Below, piece after piece: positions 40,609-48,754 of a stretch of DNA of 64,000 nucleotides (positions are counted from its first letter, which is position 1; each line of letters starts with the position of its first letter). Both the position numbers and the translations under genes were made by a program. The stretch covers positions 682,001-746,000 of the forward strand of contig NZ_JAENJH010000002.1 of the NCBI RefSeq assembly GCF_016595675.1, in the 5' to 3' direction. The notes beneath the pieces are model-generated. The model saw only the letters and a list, made by a program, of their open reading frames with translations. It was not told where the DNA came from and did no database searches. This DNA is from Prauserella cavernicola. GTDB taxonomy: Bacteria; Actinomycetota; Actinomycetes; Mycobacteriales; Pseudonocardiaceae.

Positions 40609-41576
40609 GACGGCACCTCTTCGCCGGTGCCCCGCCCGGTGAGCGACAGGAACACGTCGTCGAGCGTCGGCCGGTGCAGCCCGGCGTCCTGCACCACCAC
40701 GTTCTGCGCGTCGAGCCTGCGCAGTGCCTCGACCAGTGCCTTTGTTCCGGTGTCCACCAGCACGTCGACGCGGCGGGCGCGGCCGTCCACGGTGGGCTCG
40801 CCGCTACCGATCTCGCCGAGCACGCGCATGGCCAGCGGCAGTTCCTCCGCCGAGCCGACCACGAGCTCGAGCCGTTCGCCGCCCGACTGGTTCTTGAGCT
40901 CGTCGGGGGTGCCCTCGGCGATCACCTTGCCCCGGTCGATCACCACCACCGAGTCGGCGAGCCGGTCGGCCTCCTCCAGGTACTGCGTGGTCAGCAGCAC
41001 GGTGGCGCCGGTGGCGACCAGCTGTTCGATGACCTCCCACATCTCGATCCTGCCGCGCGGGTCGAGCCCCGTGGTCGGTTCGTCGAGCACCACGACGCTC
41101 GGCGAACCCACGAGCGCGCCCGCGAGGTCGAGCCTGCGCCGCATGCCGCCCGAGTAGCCCTTGGCCGGCCGGTCGGCCGCCTCGTCGAGCCGGAACCGGG
41201 CCAGCAGCTCGCGAGAGCGGCGGCGCGCCTGCGCCTTGCGCTGCCCGTAGAGCCTGGCGACGAGGTAGAGGTTCTCGAAGCCGGTGAGGTTCTCGTCCAC
41301 GGCGGCGTACTGACCGGAGAGCCCGATCGAGCGCCGCACCCCGTCGGGGTCGGTCAGCACGTCGTGCCCCGCCACCTCCGCCTCGCCCGAGTCGGGGCGC
41401 AGCAGGGTGGTGAGAATCCGGACGGTGGTGGTCTTCCCCGCCCCGTTGGGACCGAGCAGGCCCAGTACCTGCCCGGTCGGGATCTCCAGGTCAACGCCGT
41501 CGAGTGCACGGGTCATGCCGTAGTTCTTGACGAGGCCGCGTGCCCGTACCGCGACTCCCTTGTCGGTGTCGGACAT
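40605..41576 (-). CDS. ABC exporter ATP-binding protein, DrrA-like
   Basis: 323 residues. Walker A is GPNGAGKTT, the signature YSGGMRRRLDLAGALV, Walker B VVVLDEPTTGLDPRGR, the H-loop TTQYLEEAD. The C-terminal about 90 residues (from GGERLELVVG to PTLDDVFLSLTG) form the DrrA-specific regulatory domain. It is translated with the permease at 39793. It starts 56 bases after the stop of the thiolase gene on the same strand, so it may be read from the same transcript. Confidence 0.92.
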   Translation of the reverse strand: MSDTDKGVAVRARGLVKNYGMTRALDGVDLEIPTGQVLGLLGPNGAGKTTTVRILTTLLRPDSGEAEVAGHDVLTDPDGVRRSIGLSGQYAAVDENLTGFENLYLVARLYGQRKAQARRRSRELLARFRLDEAADRPAKGYSGGMRRRLDLAGALVGSPSVVVLDEPTTGLDPRGRIEMWEVIEQLVATGATVLLTTQYLEEADRLADSVVVIDRGKVIAEGTPDELKNQSGGERLELVVGSAEELPLAMRVLGEIGSGEPTVDGRARRVDVLVDTGTKALVEALRRLDAQNVVVQDAGLHRPTLDDVFLSLTGRGTGEEVPS

Positions 41577-41632
41577 GGCGCCAGAGTAGGAGCGCCCACC
41601 GACAAAGTCGCGCGGTTCTGCCTCGAGCGAAC

Positions 41633-42970
41633 CTACTTCTCGAGAATCGCCGTGATGCCCTGACCACCTGCCGCGCAGATGGAGATCAGTCCACGCCCCG
41701 ATCCCTTGTCCGAGAGCAGTTTCGCGAGGGTGCCGACGATCCGCCCGCCGGTCGCCGCGAACGGGTGTCCCGCGGCGAGCGAGGAGCCGTTGACGTTGAG
41801 CTTGTCCCGGTCGATCGAGCCGAGCGGTTCGTCACGGCCGAGCCGCTCCTTGGCGAACGCCGGGTCCTCCCACGCCTTGAGCGTCGCGAGCACCTGCGAC
41901 GCGAACGCCTCGTGGATCTCGTAGAAGTCGAAGTCGCCCAGCGTCAGACCGGCCCGGTCGAGCAGCTTCGGCACGGCGTAGGCGGGGGCCATCAGCAGGC
42001 CCTGTTCGCCGTGCACGTAGTCGACGGCGGCGGTCTGCGAGAACGTCAGATACGCCAGCACCGGCAGGTTGCGCTCCTTCGCCCACTGCTCGGTGGCGAG
42101 CAGGACCGTGGAGGCGCCGTCGGTGAGCGGCGTCGAGTTGCCCGCCGTCATCGTGCCCTCCGGCCCGCCGTATGCGGGCTTCAGCTTGGCCAGCTTCTCC
42201 ACCGTCGAGTCGGCGCGCAGGTTCTGATCGCGCGTGAGCCTGAGGTAGGGAGTGAGCAGGTCGTCGAAGAAGCCGCGGTCGTAGGCGGCGGCGAGCCGCT
42301 GGTGACTCGCCGCGGCGAGCTCGTCCTGGGCGGCGCGCGTGATCTCCCACGAGTTGGCGGTGAGCGCGGCGTGCTCACCCATCGAGAGCCCGGTGCGCGG
42401 CTCGGCGTTGCGCGGGATCTCCGGCACGATGTGGCCCGGCCGGATCCTGGTGAGGAGCTTGAGCCGGTCGCCGACCGACTTGGCCGCGTTGAGCCGCACC
42501 AGCAGCCTGCGCAGGTTGTCGTTGACGGCGAGCGGGGCGTCGCTCGTGGTGTCCACGCCGCCCGCGATGGCCGAGTCGACCTGTCCGAGCGCGATCTTGT
42601 TGGCGACGTTGACGATCGCCTGCAGCCCGGTGCCGCACGCCATCTGCACGTCGGAGGCGGGCGTGGTCGGCGAGAGCCTGCTGCCGAGCACGACCTCCCT
42701 GGCGAGGTTGAAGTCGCGGGAGTGCTTGAGCACGGCGCCCGCGGCGAGCTCGCCGATGTGCTGGTCCTGCAAAGAGAACCGGCTGACCAGCCCGTCGACG
42801 GCCGCGGTGAGCATGTCCTGGTTGGACGCGTCGGCGTAGGGACCGTTGGAGCGGGCGAAGGGGATCCGGTTGGCGCCCACGATCGCGACCCTGCGGATCT
42901 CGGGGCCCGACTTGGCCCTGCCGCTCCTGCTGCCACCGCTGGTCTTGCGCGGCTTCTGCGCTGAGGTCAT
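41633..42970 (-). CDS. fadA2: Acetyl-CoA acyltransferase (thiolase), FadA2-like
   Basis: 445 residues, FadI-size. The nucleophile Cys is in VQMACGTGLQAI, the NEAF-type motif is IHEAFASQ, the catalytic His is in GHPFAATGGR and the second Cys in ICAAGGQG, so all catalytic residues are present. Thiolases cleave or condense 3-ketoacyl-CoA. ATG 42970 follows AGGAGG. It is divergent from a fabG4-htdX pair, the arrangement known around M. tuberculosis Rv0241c-Rv0243, hence the name. A perfect palindrome lies between the two starts. Confidence 0.9.
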   Translation of the reverse strand: MTSAQKPRKTSGGSRSGRAKSGPEIRRVAIVGANRIPFARSNGPYADASNQDMLTAAVDGLVSRFSLQDQHIGELAAGAVLKHSRDFNLAREVVLGSRLSPTTPASDVQMACGTGLQAIVNVANKIALGQVDSAIAGGVDTTSDAPLAVNDNLRRLLVRLNAAKSVGDRLKLLTRIRPGHIVPEIPRNAEPRTGLSMGEHAALTANSWEITRAAQDELAAASHQRLAAAYDRGFFDDLLTPYLRLTRDQNLRADSTVEKLAKLKPAYGGPEGTMTAGNSTPLTDGASTVLLATEQWAKERNLPVLAYLTFSQTAAVDYVHGEQGLLMAPAYAVPKLLDRAGLTLGDFDFYEIHEAFASQVLATLKAWEDPAFAKERLGRDEPLGSIDRDKLNVNGSSLAAGHPFAATGGRIVGTLAKLLSDKGSGRGLISICAAGGQGITAILEK

Positions 42971-43008
42971 GGTTCCTCCTGGTCAGCGTTTCGCACCCGA
43001 TGGCAGTG

Positions 43009-43030
43009 TAACCTACTGGCGAGTAGGTTA
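43009..43030. promoter_or_regulatory. 22-bp perfect palindrome between fadA2 and fabG4, TetR operator candidate
   Basis: TAACCTACT - GGCG - AGTAGGTTA: nine-base perfect arms, 39 bases from the fadA2 start and 40 from the fabG4 start. Its core CTACTGGCGAGTA matches CTACCGGTGAGTA at 46024-46036 upstream of the TetR gene (11 of 13). One TetR repressor controlling the divergent operons and itself is the natural reading. Confidence 0.75.
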
Positions 43031-43069
43031 GGCTTGGCGGTGCACGATCCGGCACAGGAGGGCGATCCG

Positions 43070-44413
43070 ATGGCTGACAGGTATCACAGCTTCACCAGGA
43101 CACCGGTCGGAAAGTTCCTGGTGCCGAGGCTCGGCCTGCCGAACCCGCCCACGCTGCGCCGATACCGTCCTGGCCAGCCCGCCCTCGAGGGTCCCGCACT
43201 TCTCGGTGGCGCGCCCGGGGGCCGGTTGGAGAAGCCGCTGACCGCACAGCTCGGCGCGCTCGGCCTCCAGGTGCGCACGGTCGCCGCCGACGAGGTCCGC
43301 CCCGGCGCGCTCGTCTTCGACGCCACCGGCATCACCGCTCCCGAGCAGCTGCGCGAGCTGCACCGGTTCTTCCAGCCGGTGATCCGCAAGGTGGCCGCGG
43401 GCGGCCGGGTCGTGGTGCTCGGCACCCCGCCCGAGCTGGCCTCGGGTCGGGAGCGCATTGCCCAGCGTGCGCTGGAGGGCTTCGTCCGCTCGGTCGGCAA
43501 GGAGCTCAAGCGCGGCGCCACCGCCCAGCTCGTCTACGTGGCCGAAGGCGCGGAGGACGCCACCGAGTCCACGCTGCGCTTCCTGCTCTCGGCCAAGTCG
43601 GCGTTCGTCGACGGCCAGGTGATCCGCATCGGTACCGGCGGGGTCACCACGGCGACGGCTCCGGAGAGCTGGGAGACGCCGCTGGCGGGCAAGGTCGCGC
43701 TGGTCACCGGTGCGTCGCGCGGCATCGGCGCCGCGATCGCCGAGGTGCTCGCGCGCGACGGCGCGCACGTGGTGGCGCTCGACATCCCGGCGCAGGGCGC
43801 CGACCTGTCAGCCGTGGCCAACAAGATCGGCGGCTCGGCGCTGCAGCTCGACATCACCGCCACCGACGCGCCTGCCCGGCTCGCCGAGTACCTCACCCAG
43901 CGCCACGGCGGCGTCGACGTCGTCGTGCACAACGCGGGCATCACCAGGGATAAGACGCTCGGCAACCTCGACGGGAGCGCATGGGACGCGGTGCTCACCG
44001 TCAACCTCGTCGCGCAGCTCGCCGTCAACGACACCCTGCTCGCCGAGAAGGTGCTGCGCGCCAACGGCCGCATCGTCGGCGTCTCCTCCATCGCGGGCAT
44101 CGCGGGAAACCTGGGCCAGACCAACTACGCCACCAGCAAGGCGGGCGTGATCGGCATGGTCGACGACTCCGCGGCCGCGCTCGCCGAGTACGGCGGCACG
44201 ATCAACGCCGTCGCGCCGGGATTTATCGAGACCAAGATGACCGCGCAGGTGCCCGTGGTGATCCGTGAGGTCGGGCGGCGCTTGTCGAGCCTCGCGCAGG
44301 GCGGGCTCCCGGTCGACGTCGCCGAGACCATCGCCTGGTACGCCAACCCCGGTTCCGCCGCGGTCAACGGAAACGTCGTGCGCGTGTGCGGCCAGGCCTT
44401 CCTGGGGGCCTGA
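43070..44413 (+). CDS. fabG4: High-molecular-weight 3-oxoacyl-ACP/CoA reductase, FabG4-like
   Basis: 447 residues. The N-terminal half (to about 205) is the degenerate flavodoxin-like Rossmann domain of FabG4 (HRFFQPVIRKVAAGGRVVVLG, FVRSVGKELKRGATAQLVYV). The C-terminal half is an active SDR ketoreductase: VALVTGASRGIGAAIA, HNAGITRDK, SSIAGIAGNLGQTNYATSK with catalytic Ser, Tyr, Lys. It reduces 3-ketoacyl chains with NADH. ATG 43070 follows GGAGGG. htdX starts one base after its stop. With fadA2 and htdX it provides three of the four beta-oxidation or elongation steps. Confidence 0.92.
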   Translation: MADRYHSFTRTPVGKFLVPRLGLPNPPTLRRYRPGQPALEGPALLGGAPGGRLEKPLTAQLGALGLQVRTVAADEVRPGALVFDATGITAPEQLRELHRFFQPVIRKVAAGGRVVVLGTPPELASGRERIAQRALEGFVRSVGKELKRGATAQLVYVAEGAEDATESTLRFLLSAKSAFVDGQVIRIGTGGVTTATAPESWETPLAGKVALVTGASRGIGAAIAEVLARDGAHVVALDIPAQGADLSAVANKIGGSALQLDITATDAPARLAEYLTQRHGGVDVVVHNAGITRDKTLGNLDGSAWDAVLTVNLVAQLAVNDTLLAEKVLRANGRIVGVSSIAGIAGNLGQTNYATSKAGVIGMVDDSAAALAEYGGTINAVAPGFIETKMTAQVPVVIREVGRRLSSLAQGGLPVDVAETIAWYANPGSAAVNGNVVRVCGQAFLGA

Positions 44414-44414
44414 C

Positions 44415-45311
44415 ATGACGGTCAAGGAACTGCACCGGGCACCGAGCCTGTCGACGCTGTATCCCAGGGCGGTGCTCGGCGGCCTGCGCAAGAGCGGCGG
44501 CGACACGCTGCCCGACATCGAGTACGTGCGCTCCGGCGTGGTCGCCGACCCGGCGCACGTCGCCGACTACAACCGGGTCTGCGGGTTCCGACTCGGCGAC
44601 GAGCTGCCCGCGACCTATCCGCACATCCTGGCGTTTCCGATGCAGGTGGCGCTGATGTCGGAGCCGGACTTCCCGTTCCCGCTGCTGGGCATGGTGCACG
44701 TGGCCAACCGCATCACCCAGCACCGGCCGGTGGGCATCGGCGAGGAGCTCACGCTGCGCGTGCGCGCGCAGAACCTGCGCCCGCACGAGAAGGGCACGCA
44801 GTTCGACGTGCTCAGTGAGGCGGTCGCGGGCGGGCAGACCGTGTGGACGGACGTGAGCACGTATCTGCGCCGCGGCGGCGGTTCCGGTTCCGGCGGGGCG
44901 AAGGGGCAGCTCGCCGCACCGTCGGCAGGCGCGATCTGGCGAGTACCGGCCGACATCGGCCGTCGCTACGCCGAGGTGTCCGGCGACCGCAACCCGATCC
45001 ACCTGCACCCGCTCACGGCGAAGCTGTTCGGCTTCCCCTCGGCGATCGCGCACGGCATGTGGACCAAGGCGCACAGCCTGGCCGCGTTCGAGGGCAGGCT
45101 GCCGGAGGCCTTCACCGTCGACGTGCGATTCAAGCTGCCCGTGCTGCTGCCGGCCAGGGCCGCGTTCACCACGTGGCGGACGGGTGACGGGAGACCCGGC
45201 GACGCGAAGCGTCTCGATGGGGGGTGGCGGACGGGTGACGGGTGGGCGTTCGAACTGTGGAACGCACGCAAGCCCAAGCCGCACCTCGAGGGTGCGATCA
45301 CGGCTCTGTAG
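44415..45311 (+). CDS. htdX: MaoC-type (3R)-hydroxyacyl dehydratase, HtdX-like
   Basis: 298 residues with two hot-dog halves. The second carries the hydratase motif YAEVSGDRNPIHLHPLTAKL followed by AIAHGMWTKA. It catalyses hydration/dehydration of acyl thioesters next to FabG4. Near the C-terminus, TWRTGDGRPGDAKRLDGG is followed by a second WRTGDG; the 17 extra residues correspond to a 51-base in-frame insertion bounded by 19-base direct repeats. The active-site region is not affected. The end overlaps the convergent TetR gene by 14 bases. Confidence 0.9.
   Translation: MTVKELHRAPSLSTLYPRAVLGGLRKSGGDTLPDIEYVRSGVVADPAHVADYNRVCGFRLGDELPATYPHILAFPMQVALMSEPDFPFPLLGMVHVANRITQHRPVGIGEELTLRVRAQNLRPHEKGTQFDVLSEAVAGGQTVWTDVSTYLRRGGGSGSGGAKGQLAAPSAGAIWRVPADIGRRYAEVSGDRNPIHLHPLTAKLFGFPSAIAHGMWTKAHSLAAFEGRLPEAFTVDVRFKLPVLLPARAAFTTWRTGDGRPGDAKRLDGGWRTGDGWAFELWNARKPKPHLEGAITAL
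45173..45242. repeat. 51-bp in-frame insertion with 19-bp direct repeats inside htdX
   Basis: GTGGCGGACGGGTGACGGG occurs at 45173-45191 and again at 45224-45242, exactly 51 bases apart. Between them is a small inverted repeat (GAGAC...GTCTC containing GACGC-GAA-GCGTC). It adds 17 codons in frame. It looks like a tandem duplication or a palindromic element inserted in a coding region. Confidence 0.8.
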
Positions 45312-45957
45312 GCCGCCAGACCTCACCCTCGACGAGGTCGTTGAAGCCGAGCCAGATCAGGTTCATCAGCCACGAGGCGAGCACGGCGTCGGAGACGTCG
45401 GAATGGTCGAGCCACCAGTCGGCGAGCGACTCCGCGGCGCCGACGAGCGCGGCGGCGAGTCCTTCACCCGAGAACTCGGCCTGCTCGGCGAGCCCCTTGC
45501 GCGAGCCCGCCGAGACGACGAGCCCGGACACCAGCTCGATGGCGGTCGTGCGCAGCACGTCGACCTCGCTCGCGAACGGTCCACCCACGGTCAGCGCCTG
45601 GCGGTGCAGCACCAGCCACGACTCGCGATGGTCGGCGACGAACCCGTAGAACGCGCGCAGGCCGTGCCAGAGCTGCATGTCCGGCGGCACGTCGGGCTTG
45701 ATCCCGGCGCGCACGGCCTCGAGCATCCTGTCCGCCTCGCGGCGGATGCAGTGCAGGAACAGGTCTTCCTTCGCGCCGAGGTAGCTGTAGATCATCGGCT
45801 TGGAGACGCCGGCGACCTCGGAGACCTCGTCCATCGACGCGGAGTGGTAACCGTGACGCGAGAACACCGACACCGCGGCGTCCAGGATCTGCTTCTCCCG
45901 GACGGCACGTGGTAGCCGTTTAGCCCGTTCGGGCGAGCGTCGTACATCCTCGGTCAC
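45298..45957 (-). CDS. TetR-family regulator of the fadA2/fabG4 region
   Basis: 219 residues. The HTH is near residues 25-65 (REKQILDAAVSVFSRHGYHS, then ASMDEVSEVAGVSKPMIYSY) followed by a long helical ligand domain. GTG 45957 follows AGGAGG. A 13-base palindromic core upstream (46024-46036) matches the operator between fadA2 and fabG4, which supports autoregulation and control of both operons. Position corresponds to Rv0238 in the mycobacterial arrangement (from memory). An acyl-CoA effector is plausible. Confidence 0.9.
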   Translation of the reverse strand: MTEDVRRSPERAKRLPRAVREKQILDAAVSVFSRHGYHSASMDEVSEVAGVSKPMIYSYLGAKEDLFLHCIRREADRMLEAVRAGIKPDVPPDMQLWHGLRAFYGFVADHRESWLVLHRQALTVGGPFASEVDVLRTTAIELVSGLVVSAGSRKGLAEQAEFSGEGLAAALVGAAESLADWWLDHSDVSDAVLASWLMNLIWLGFNDLVEGEVWRPTEP

Positions 45958-46023
45958 TCGAACCTCCTGTCTTCCCGGAAAACGCTACCTGCAGAGGAGG
46001 TTCCGCTCGGTTTGCCGCTGTAT

Positions 46024-46036
46024 CTACCGGTGAGTA
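46024..46036. promoter_or_regulatory. Second copy of the TetR operator core
   Basis: CTACCGGTGAGTA, within the region between the TetR gene (start 45957) and the SCP2 gene (start 46047), matches CTACTGGCGAGTA of the palindrome at 43009 in 11 of 13 positions. It ends 11 bases before the SCP2 GTG, so it could control that gene too. Confidence 0.65.
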
Positions 46037-46046
46037 ACCTTACGCC

Positions 46047-46601
46047 GTGTCCTCGGAAAGGGTGCTGGACGACTTCGCCCGCAGCATCGATGTGCGAGCG
46101 CTGAGCACTGATCAGTTCCTGCGCGTGCTCGAAACATTGCACATGCTGGACACCGCGGGCGCGGGCGTGTCGCTGAGTTCGCTGTCCACGGAGGTGCTCG
46201 CCGGAATCGTCGCGAGGGCCACGAAGGACCAGATCAGAGGAATAGCGCGACACCCGGAATTGCGCGCGGTGTTTCTGGACGAGATATTTCGCCGGATGTC
46301 GGATCATTTCCTGCCCGCGAAGGCGAAACACCTCAGCATCGTCGTCGGCTGGCGGTTTCCCGACGGTGCCGACGACTTCGACCGCTTCCAGACGGTGATC
46401 GAGGAGGGCGAGTGCGTGTCGAGCGCGGACTGCTCCCGCACCCCGGACACGACGATCACGGTGGCGGCCGAGGACTTCATCCGAATGGCGACCGGCAACG
46501 TCGCCGTGGCGACGATGTTCGTGACCGGCAAGGTGAAGGTGCGCGGCGAGTACGCCCCCGCCGTGCGGTTCAGCAGCTACTTCGACATCCCCAAGCCGTA
46601 G
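46047..46601 (+). CDS. SCP2 sterol-carrier-like domain protein
   Basis: 184 residues. A helical N-terminal region of about 75 residues (LDDFARSIDVRALSTDQFLR) precedes an SCP2-like alpha/beta domain: HLSIVVGWRFPDGADDFDRF, TTITVAAEDFIRMATGNVAV, then MFVTGKVKVRGEY. SCP2 domains bind lipids or acyl-CoAs in a hydrophobic tunnel. GTG 46047 has no Shine-Dalgarno and may be leaderless. Proximity to the TetR operator suggests membership of the lipid regulon. Confidence 0.8.
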   Translation: MSSERVLDDFARSIDVRALSTDQFLRVLETLHMLDTAGAGVSLSSLSTEVLAGIVARATKDQIRGIARHPELRAVFLDEIFRRMSDHFLPAKAKHLSIVVGWRFPDGADDFDRFQTVIEEGECVSSADCSRTPDTTITVAAEDFIRMATGNVAVATMFVTGKVKVRGEYAPAVRFSSYFDIPKP

Positions 46602-46610
46602 CTCGGCCGG

Positions 46611-47102
46611 TCACTGCGAGTCGATGATCATCCGCGGCGGCGGGTCCTGGTCGGGGCCGTTGCCCTTGTTCTCGCTGACCACTTCGCTGTCGACCACGAT
46701 CACGCGCTCCTGCTGCTGGCCGGGGTAGCCGCCGAGCGGTGCGCGCTTCTCGATCCGGCGCAGCCACGACCGGCGCACGACGCCGCGGGTCGGCGGCAGC
46801 AGCAACAGCAGACCGAAGATGTCGCTCACGAAGCCGGGAAGCAGGATGAGCAGCCCGCCCATCCCGATCAGCATGCCGTCGGTGATCTCGGCGTGCGGCG
46901 AGCGTCCTGATCTCGACGTGTCCATGAACGCGCGCGCGGCCTTGCCACCCTCACGGCGGGCCAGCCACGAACCGAGGAACGCGCCGGCGAGCAACACACC
47001 GAGGGTGGGCAGGAATCCGATGAGCGACACGACCGCCCAAACGGCAGCCACCTCGGCAACCACGTACAGCAGGAACACGACGGCCATACCCGGACAACGC
47101 AT
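46611..47102 (-). CDS. fxsA: FxsA-family membrane protein
   Basis: 163 residues. The FxsA pattern is clear: two N-terminal membrane segments (VVFLLYVVAEVAAVWAVVSL; LGVLLAGAFLGSWLARREG), then DGMLIGMGGLLILLPGFVSD and LLLLPPTRGVVRR. The C-terminal tail is hydrophilic and acidic. FxsA was named for suppression of phage T7 exclusion by F in E. coli; its normal role is unknown. The start may be ATG 47102 or ATG 47087; upstream codons to 47150 are open but not conserved. Confidence 0.85.
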   Translation of the reverse strand: MRCPGMAVVFLLYVVAEVAAVWAVVSLIGFLPTLGVLLAGAFLGSWLARREGGKAARAFMDTSRSGRSPHAEITDGMLIGMGGLLILLPGFVSDIFGLLLLLPPTRGVVRRSWLRRIEKRAPLGGYPGQQQERVIVVDSEVVSENKGNGPDQDPPPRMIIDSQ

Positions 47103-47146
47103 GAGGCGTCCGTTTTGCTCCCGTGTCACGCGCCGAATCGGTGATG

Positions 47147-47380
47147 TCACCCGCCGTGAGTCGCAAGACGGTCGGGGAACTGCTCGGCTTCCCGGGGCCG
47201 AGCGAGGACCAGTTGCCCGGCGGCTCTGGGCTCGCTTCGCACCCAGCGCGGTCGCCAGTACAGCCGGTCGAGATGGATCACTGGCGCGTCGATGAGCGCG
47301 CCGAGCCGTCGGGAGAACGTGGACTTTCCCGCGCCACCAGACCCGATCACCGCGACCCGTCGCACGGCTGTTGACCTCAC
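47147..47380 (-). pseudogene. Truncated P-loop (adenylate-kinase-like) ATPase remnant
   Basis: 77 codons. The start [20 protein letters not shown] is a good Walker A of the small kinase-like P-loop family whose members usually run to about 170-200 residues, followed by [19 protein letters not shown], also family-typical. After [10 protein letters not shown] the sequence no longer resembles the family and stops at 47147; only 44 bases remain before the fxsA start, so the missing ~100 residues are deleted, not frameshifted. It lies 17 bases after the E2 gene in the same direction. Confidence 0.65.
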
Positions 47381-47397
47381 GACGGGCCGCGGCAGGG

Positions 47398-48738
47398 CTA
47401 GAACGTGATGGCGACGGCCGGGTCGGCCAGCAGCGCGCCGACGTCGGCCAGGAACTGCGAGCCCTGCTGGCCGTCGATCACGCGGTGATCGAAGCTCAGC
47501 GACAGCTGCATCACCTTGCGCACGGCCAGTTCGCCGTCCACCACCCACGGCATGTCGCGGATGGCGCCCACCGCGAGGATGGCCGACTCGCCGGGGTTGA
47601 TGATCGGCGTGCCGGTGTCGACGCCGAACACGCCCACGTTGGTGATCGTGAACGTGCCGCCCAGCATCGCCTCCGGCGTCGTCTTGCCGTCGCGCGCCGT
47701 GCTGGTCAGGTCCTCGAGCGCGCGGGCCAAGTCCACCAGCGACATGGCGTCGGCGTCGCGGATCTTCGGCACCACGAGCCCGCGCGGCGTGGCCGCGGCG
47801 ATCCCCAGGTGCACGTAGTCCTTGTAGACGATCTCGGCCGTGGCGCCCGAGTCGTCCCACACCGCGTTGACGTCGGGTGTCCTGCGCGCCGCCAGGCACA
47901 CGGCCTTGGCCGCGAAAGCGAGCGGGGTGAGCTTGACGCCCGCGAACGCCGGGCTCGTCTTGAGCCGCTGGCGCAGCTCCATCATCGGCGTGACGTCGAC
48001 GGTGAGGAACTCCGTGACGTGCGGTGCCGTGAAGGCGCTGGCCACCATGGCCTGGGCGGTCGCCTTGCGGACGCCCTTGACGGGCACCCTGCGCTCCCGC
48101 GCACCGGCGGCGACGGGAGCGGCCGGCGCAGCGCTCGCCGGCTCCGCCGCGCGCCGCACGTCCTCGCGCGTGATCACGCCGCCCTCGGCCGTGCCGGTGA
48201 GGTCGTACAGGTCGACGCCCAGCTCCTTGGCGAGCTTGCGCACCGGCGGCTTGGCGAGCGGGACGTATCCACCGCGCGGTGCCGACACGGTGTGCACCGA
48301 GGCCATCGGCTCGGGCTCAGGCACGGGCTCGGACACCGGCTCCGGTGTGGCTGTGGCGGTCTTGCGCGGACGGCGCTTGGCGACCACGGTCTTGGAGCCG
48401 TAGCCCACGAGGGGCTTCATCTCCTCCTCGGCGGCCTGCGGATCCGCCGGCGCCGAGCCGTTGGTCACCGGTGCCGGTGCGGCCGCTCCGCCGGGGTCGA
48501 CGTCGACGGTGAGGATGGGCGCGCCCACCTCCACGGTCTGGCCGGGCTCCACGAGCAGCTCGGTGACCACGCCTGCCCACGGGATCGGCAGCTCGACGGC
48601 AGCCTTCGCGGTCTCGATCTCCACGACGATCTGGTTGACCGTCACCTCGTCGCCGGGCTTGATGCGCCAGCCGAGGATCTCGGCCTCGGTGAGTCCCTCC
48701 GCGGTGTCGGCAAGGGGGAACTGCTTGTACTCGGGCAT
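47398..48738 (-). CDS. bkdC: 2-oxoacid dehydrogenase E2 (dihydrolipoyl acyltransferase)
   Basis: 446 residues. One N-terminal lipoyl domain with the lipoylated Lys in [12 protein letters not shown], a Pro/Ala/Glu-rich linker, a peripheral-subunit-binding domain ([20 protein letters not shown]), then the catalytic domain ending [17 protein letters not shown] with the HxxxDG active site. It transfers acyl groups from E1 to CoA. Third gene of an E1alpha-E1beta-E2 operon; E3 is not in the window. The branched-chain (Bkd) type is inferred from operon order and similarity to mycobacterial BkdABC. Confidence 0.9.
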   Translation of the reverse strand: MPEYKQFPLADTAEGLTEAEILGWRIKPGDEVTVNQIVVEIETAKAAVELPIPWAGVVTELLVEPGQTVEVGAPILTVDVDPGGAAAPAPVTNGSAPADPQAAEEEMKPLVGYGSKTVVAKRRPRKTATATPEPVSEPVPEPEPMASVHTVSAPRGGYVPLAKPPVRKLAKELGVDLYDLTGTAEGGVITREDVRRAAEPASAAPAAPVAAGARERRVPVKGVRKATAQAMVASAFTAPHVTEFLTVDVTPMMELRQRLKTSPAFAGVKLTPLAFAAKAVCLAARRTPDVNAVWDDSGATAEIVYKDYVHLGIAAATPRGLVVPKIRDADAMSLVDLARALEDLTSTARDGKTTPEAMLGGTFTITNVGVFGVDTGTPIINPGESAILAVGAIRDMPWVVDGELAVRKVMQLSLSFDHRVIDGQQGSQFLADVGALLADPAVAITF

Positions 48739-48754
48739 GTTCGGTTCCTCCCCC

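Noticed and set aside
43009-43030. Terminator between fadA2 and fabG4
   Set aside because: The genes are divergent, so the palindrome lies between promoters; a TetR operator fits better.
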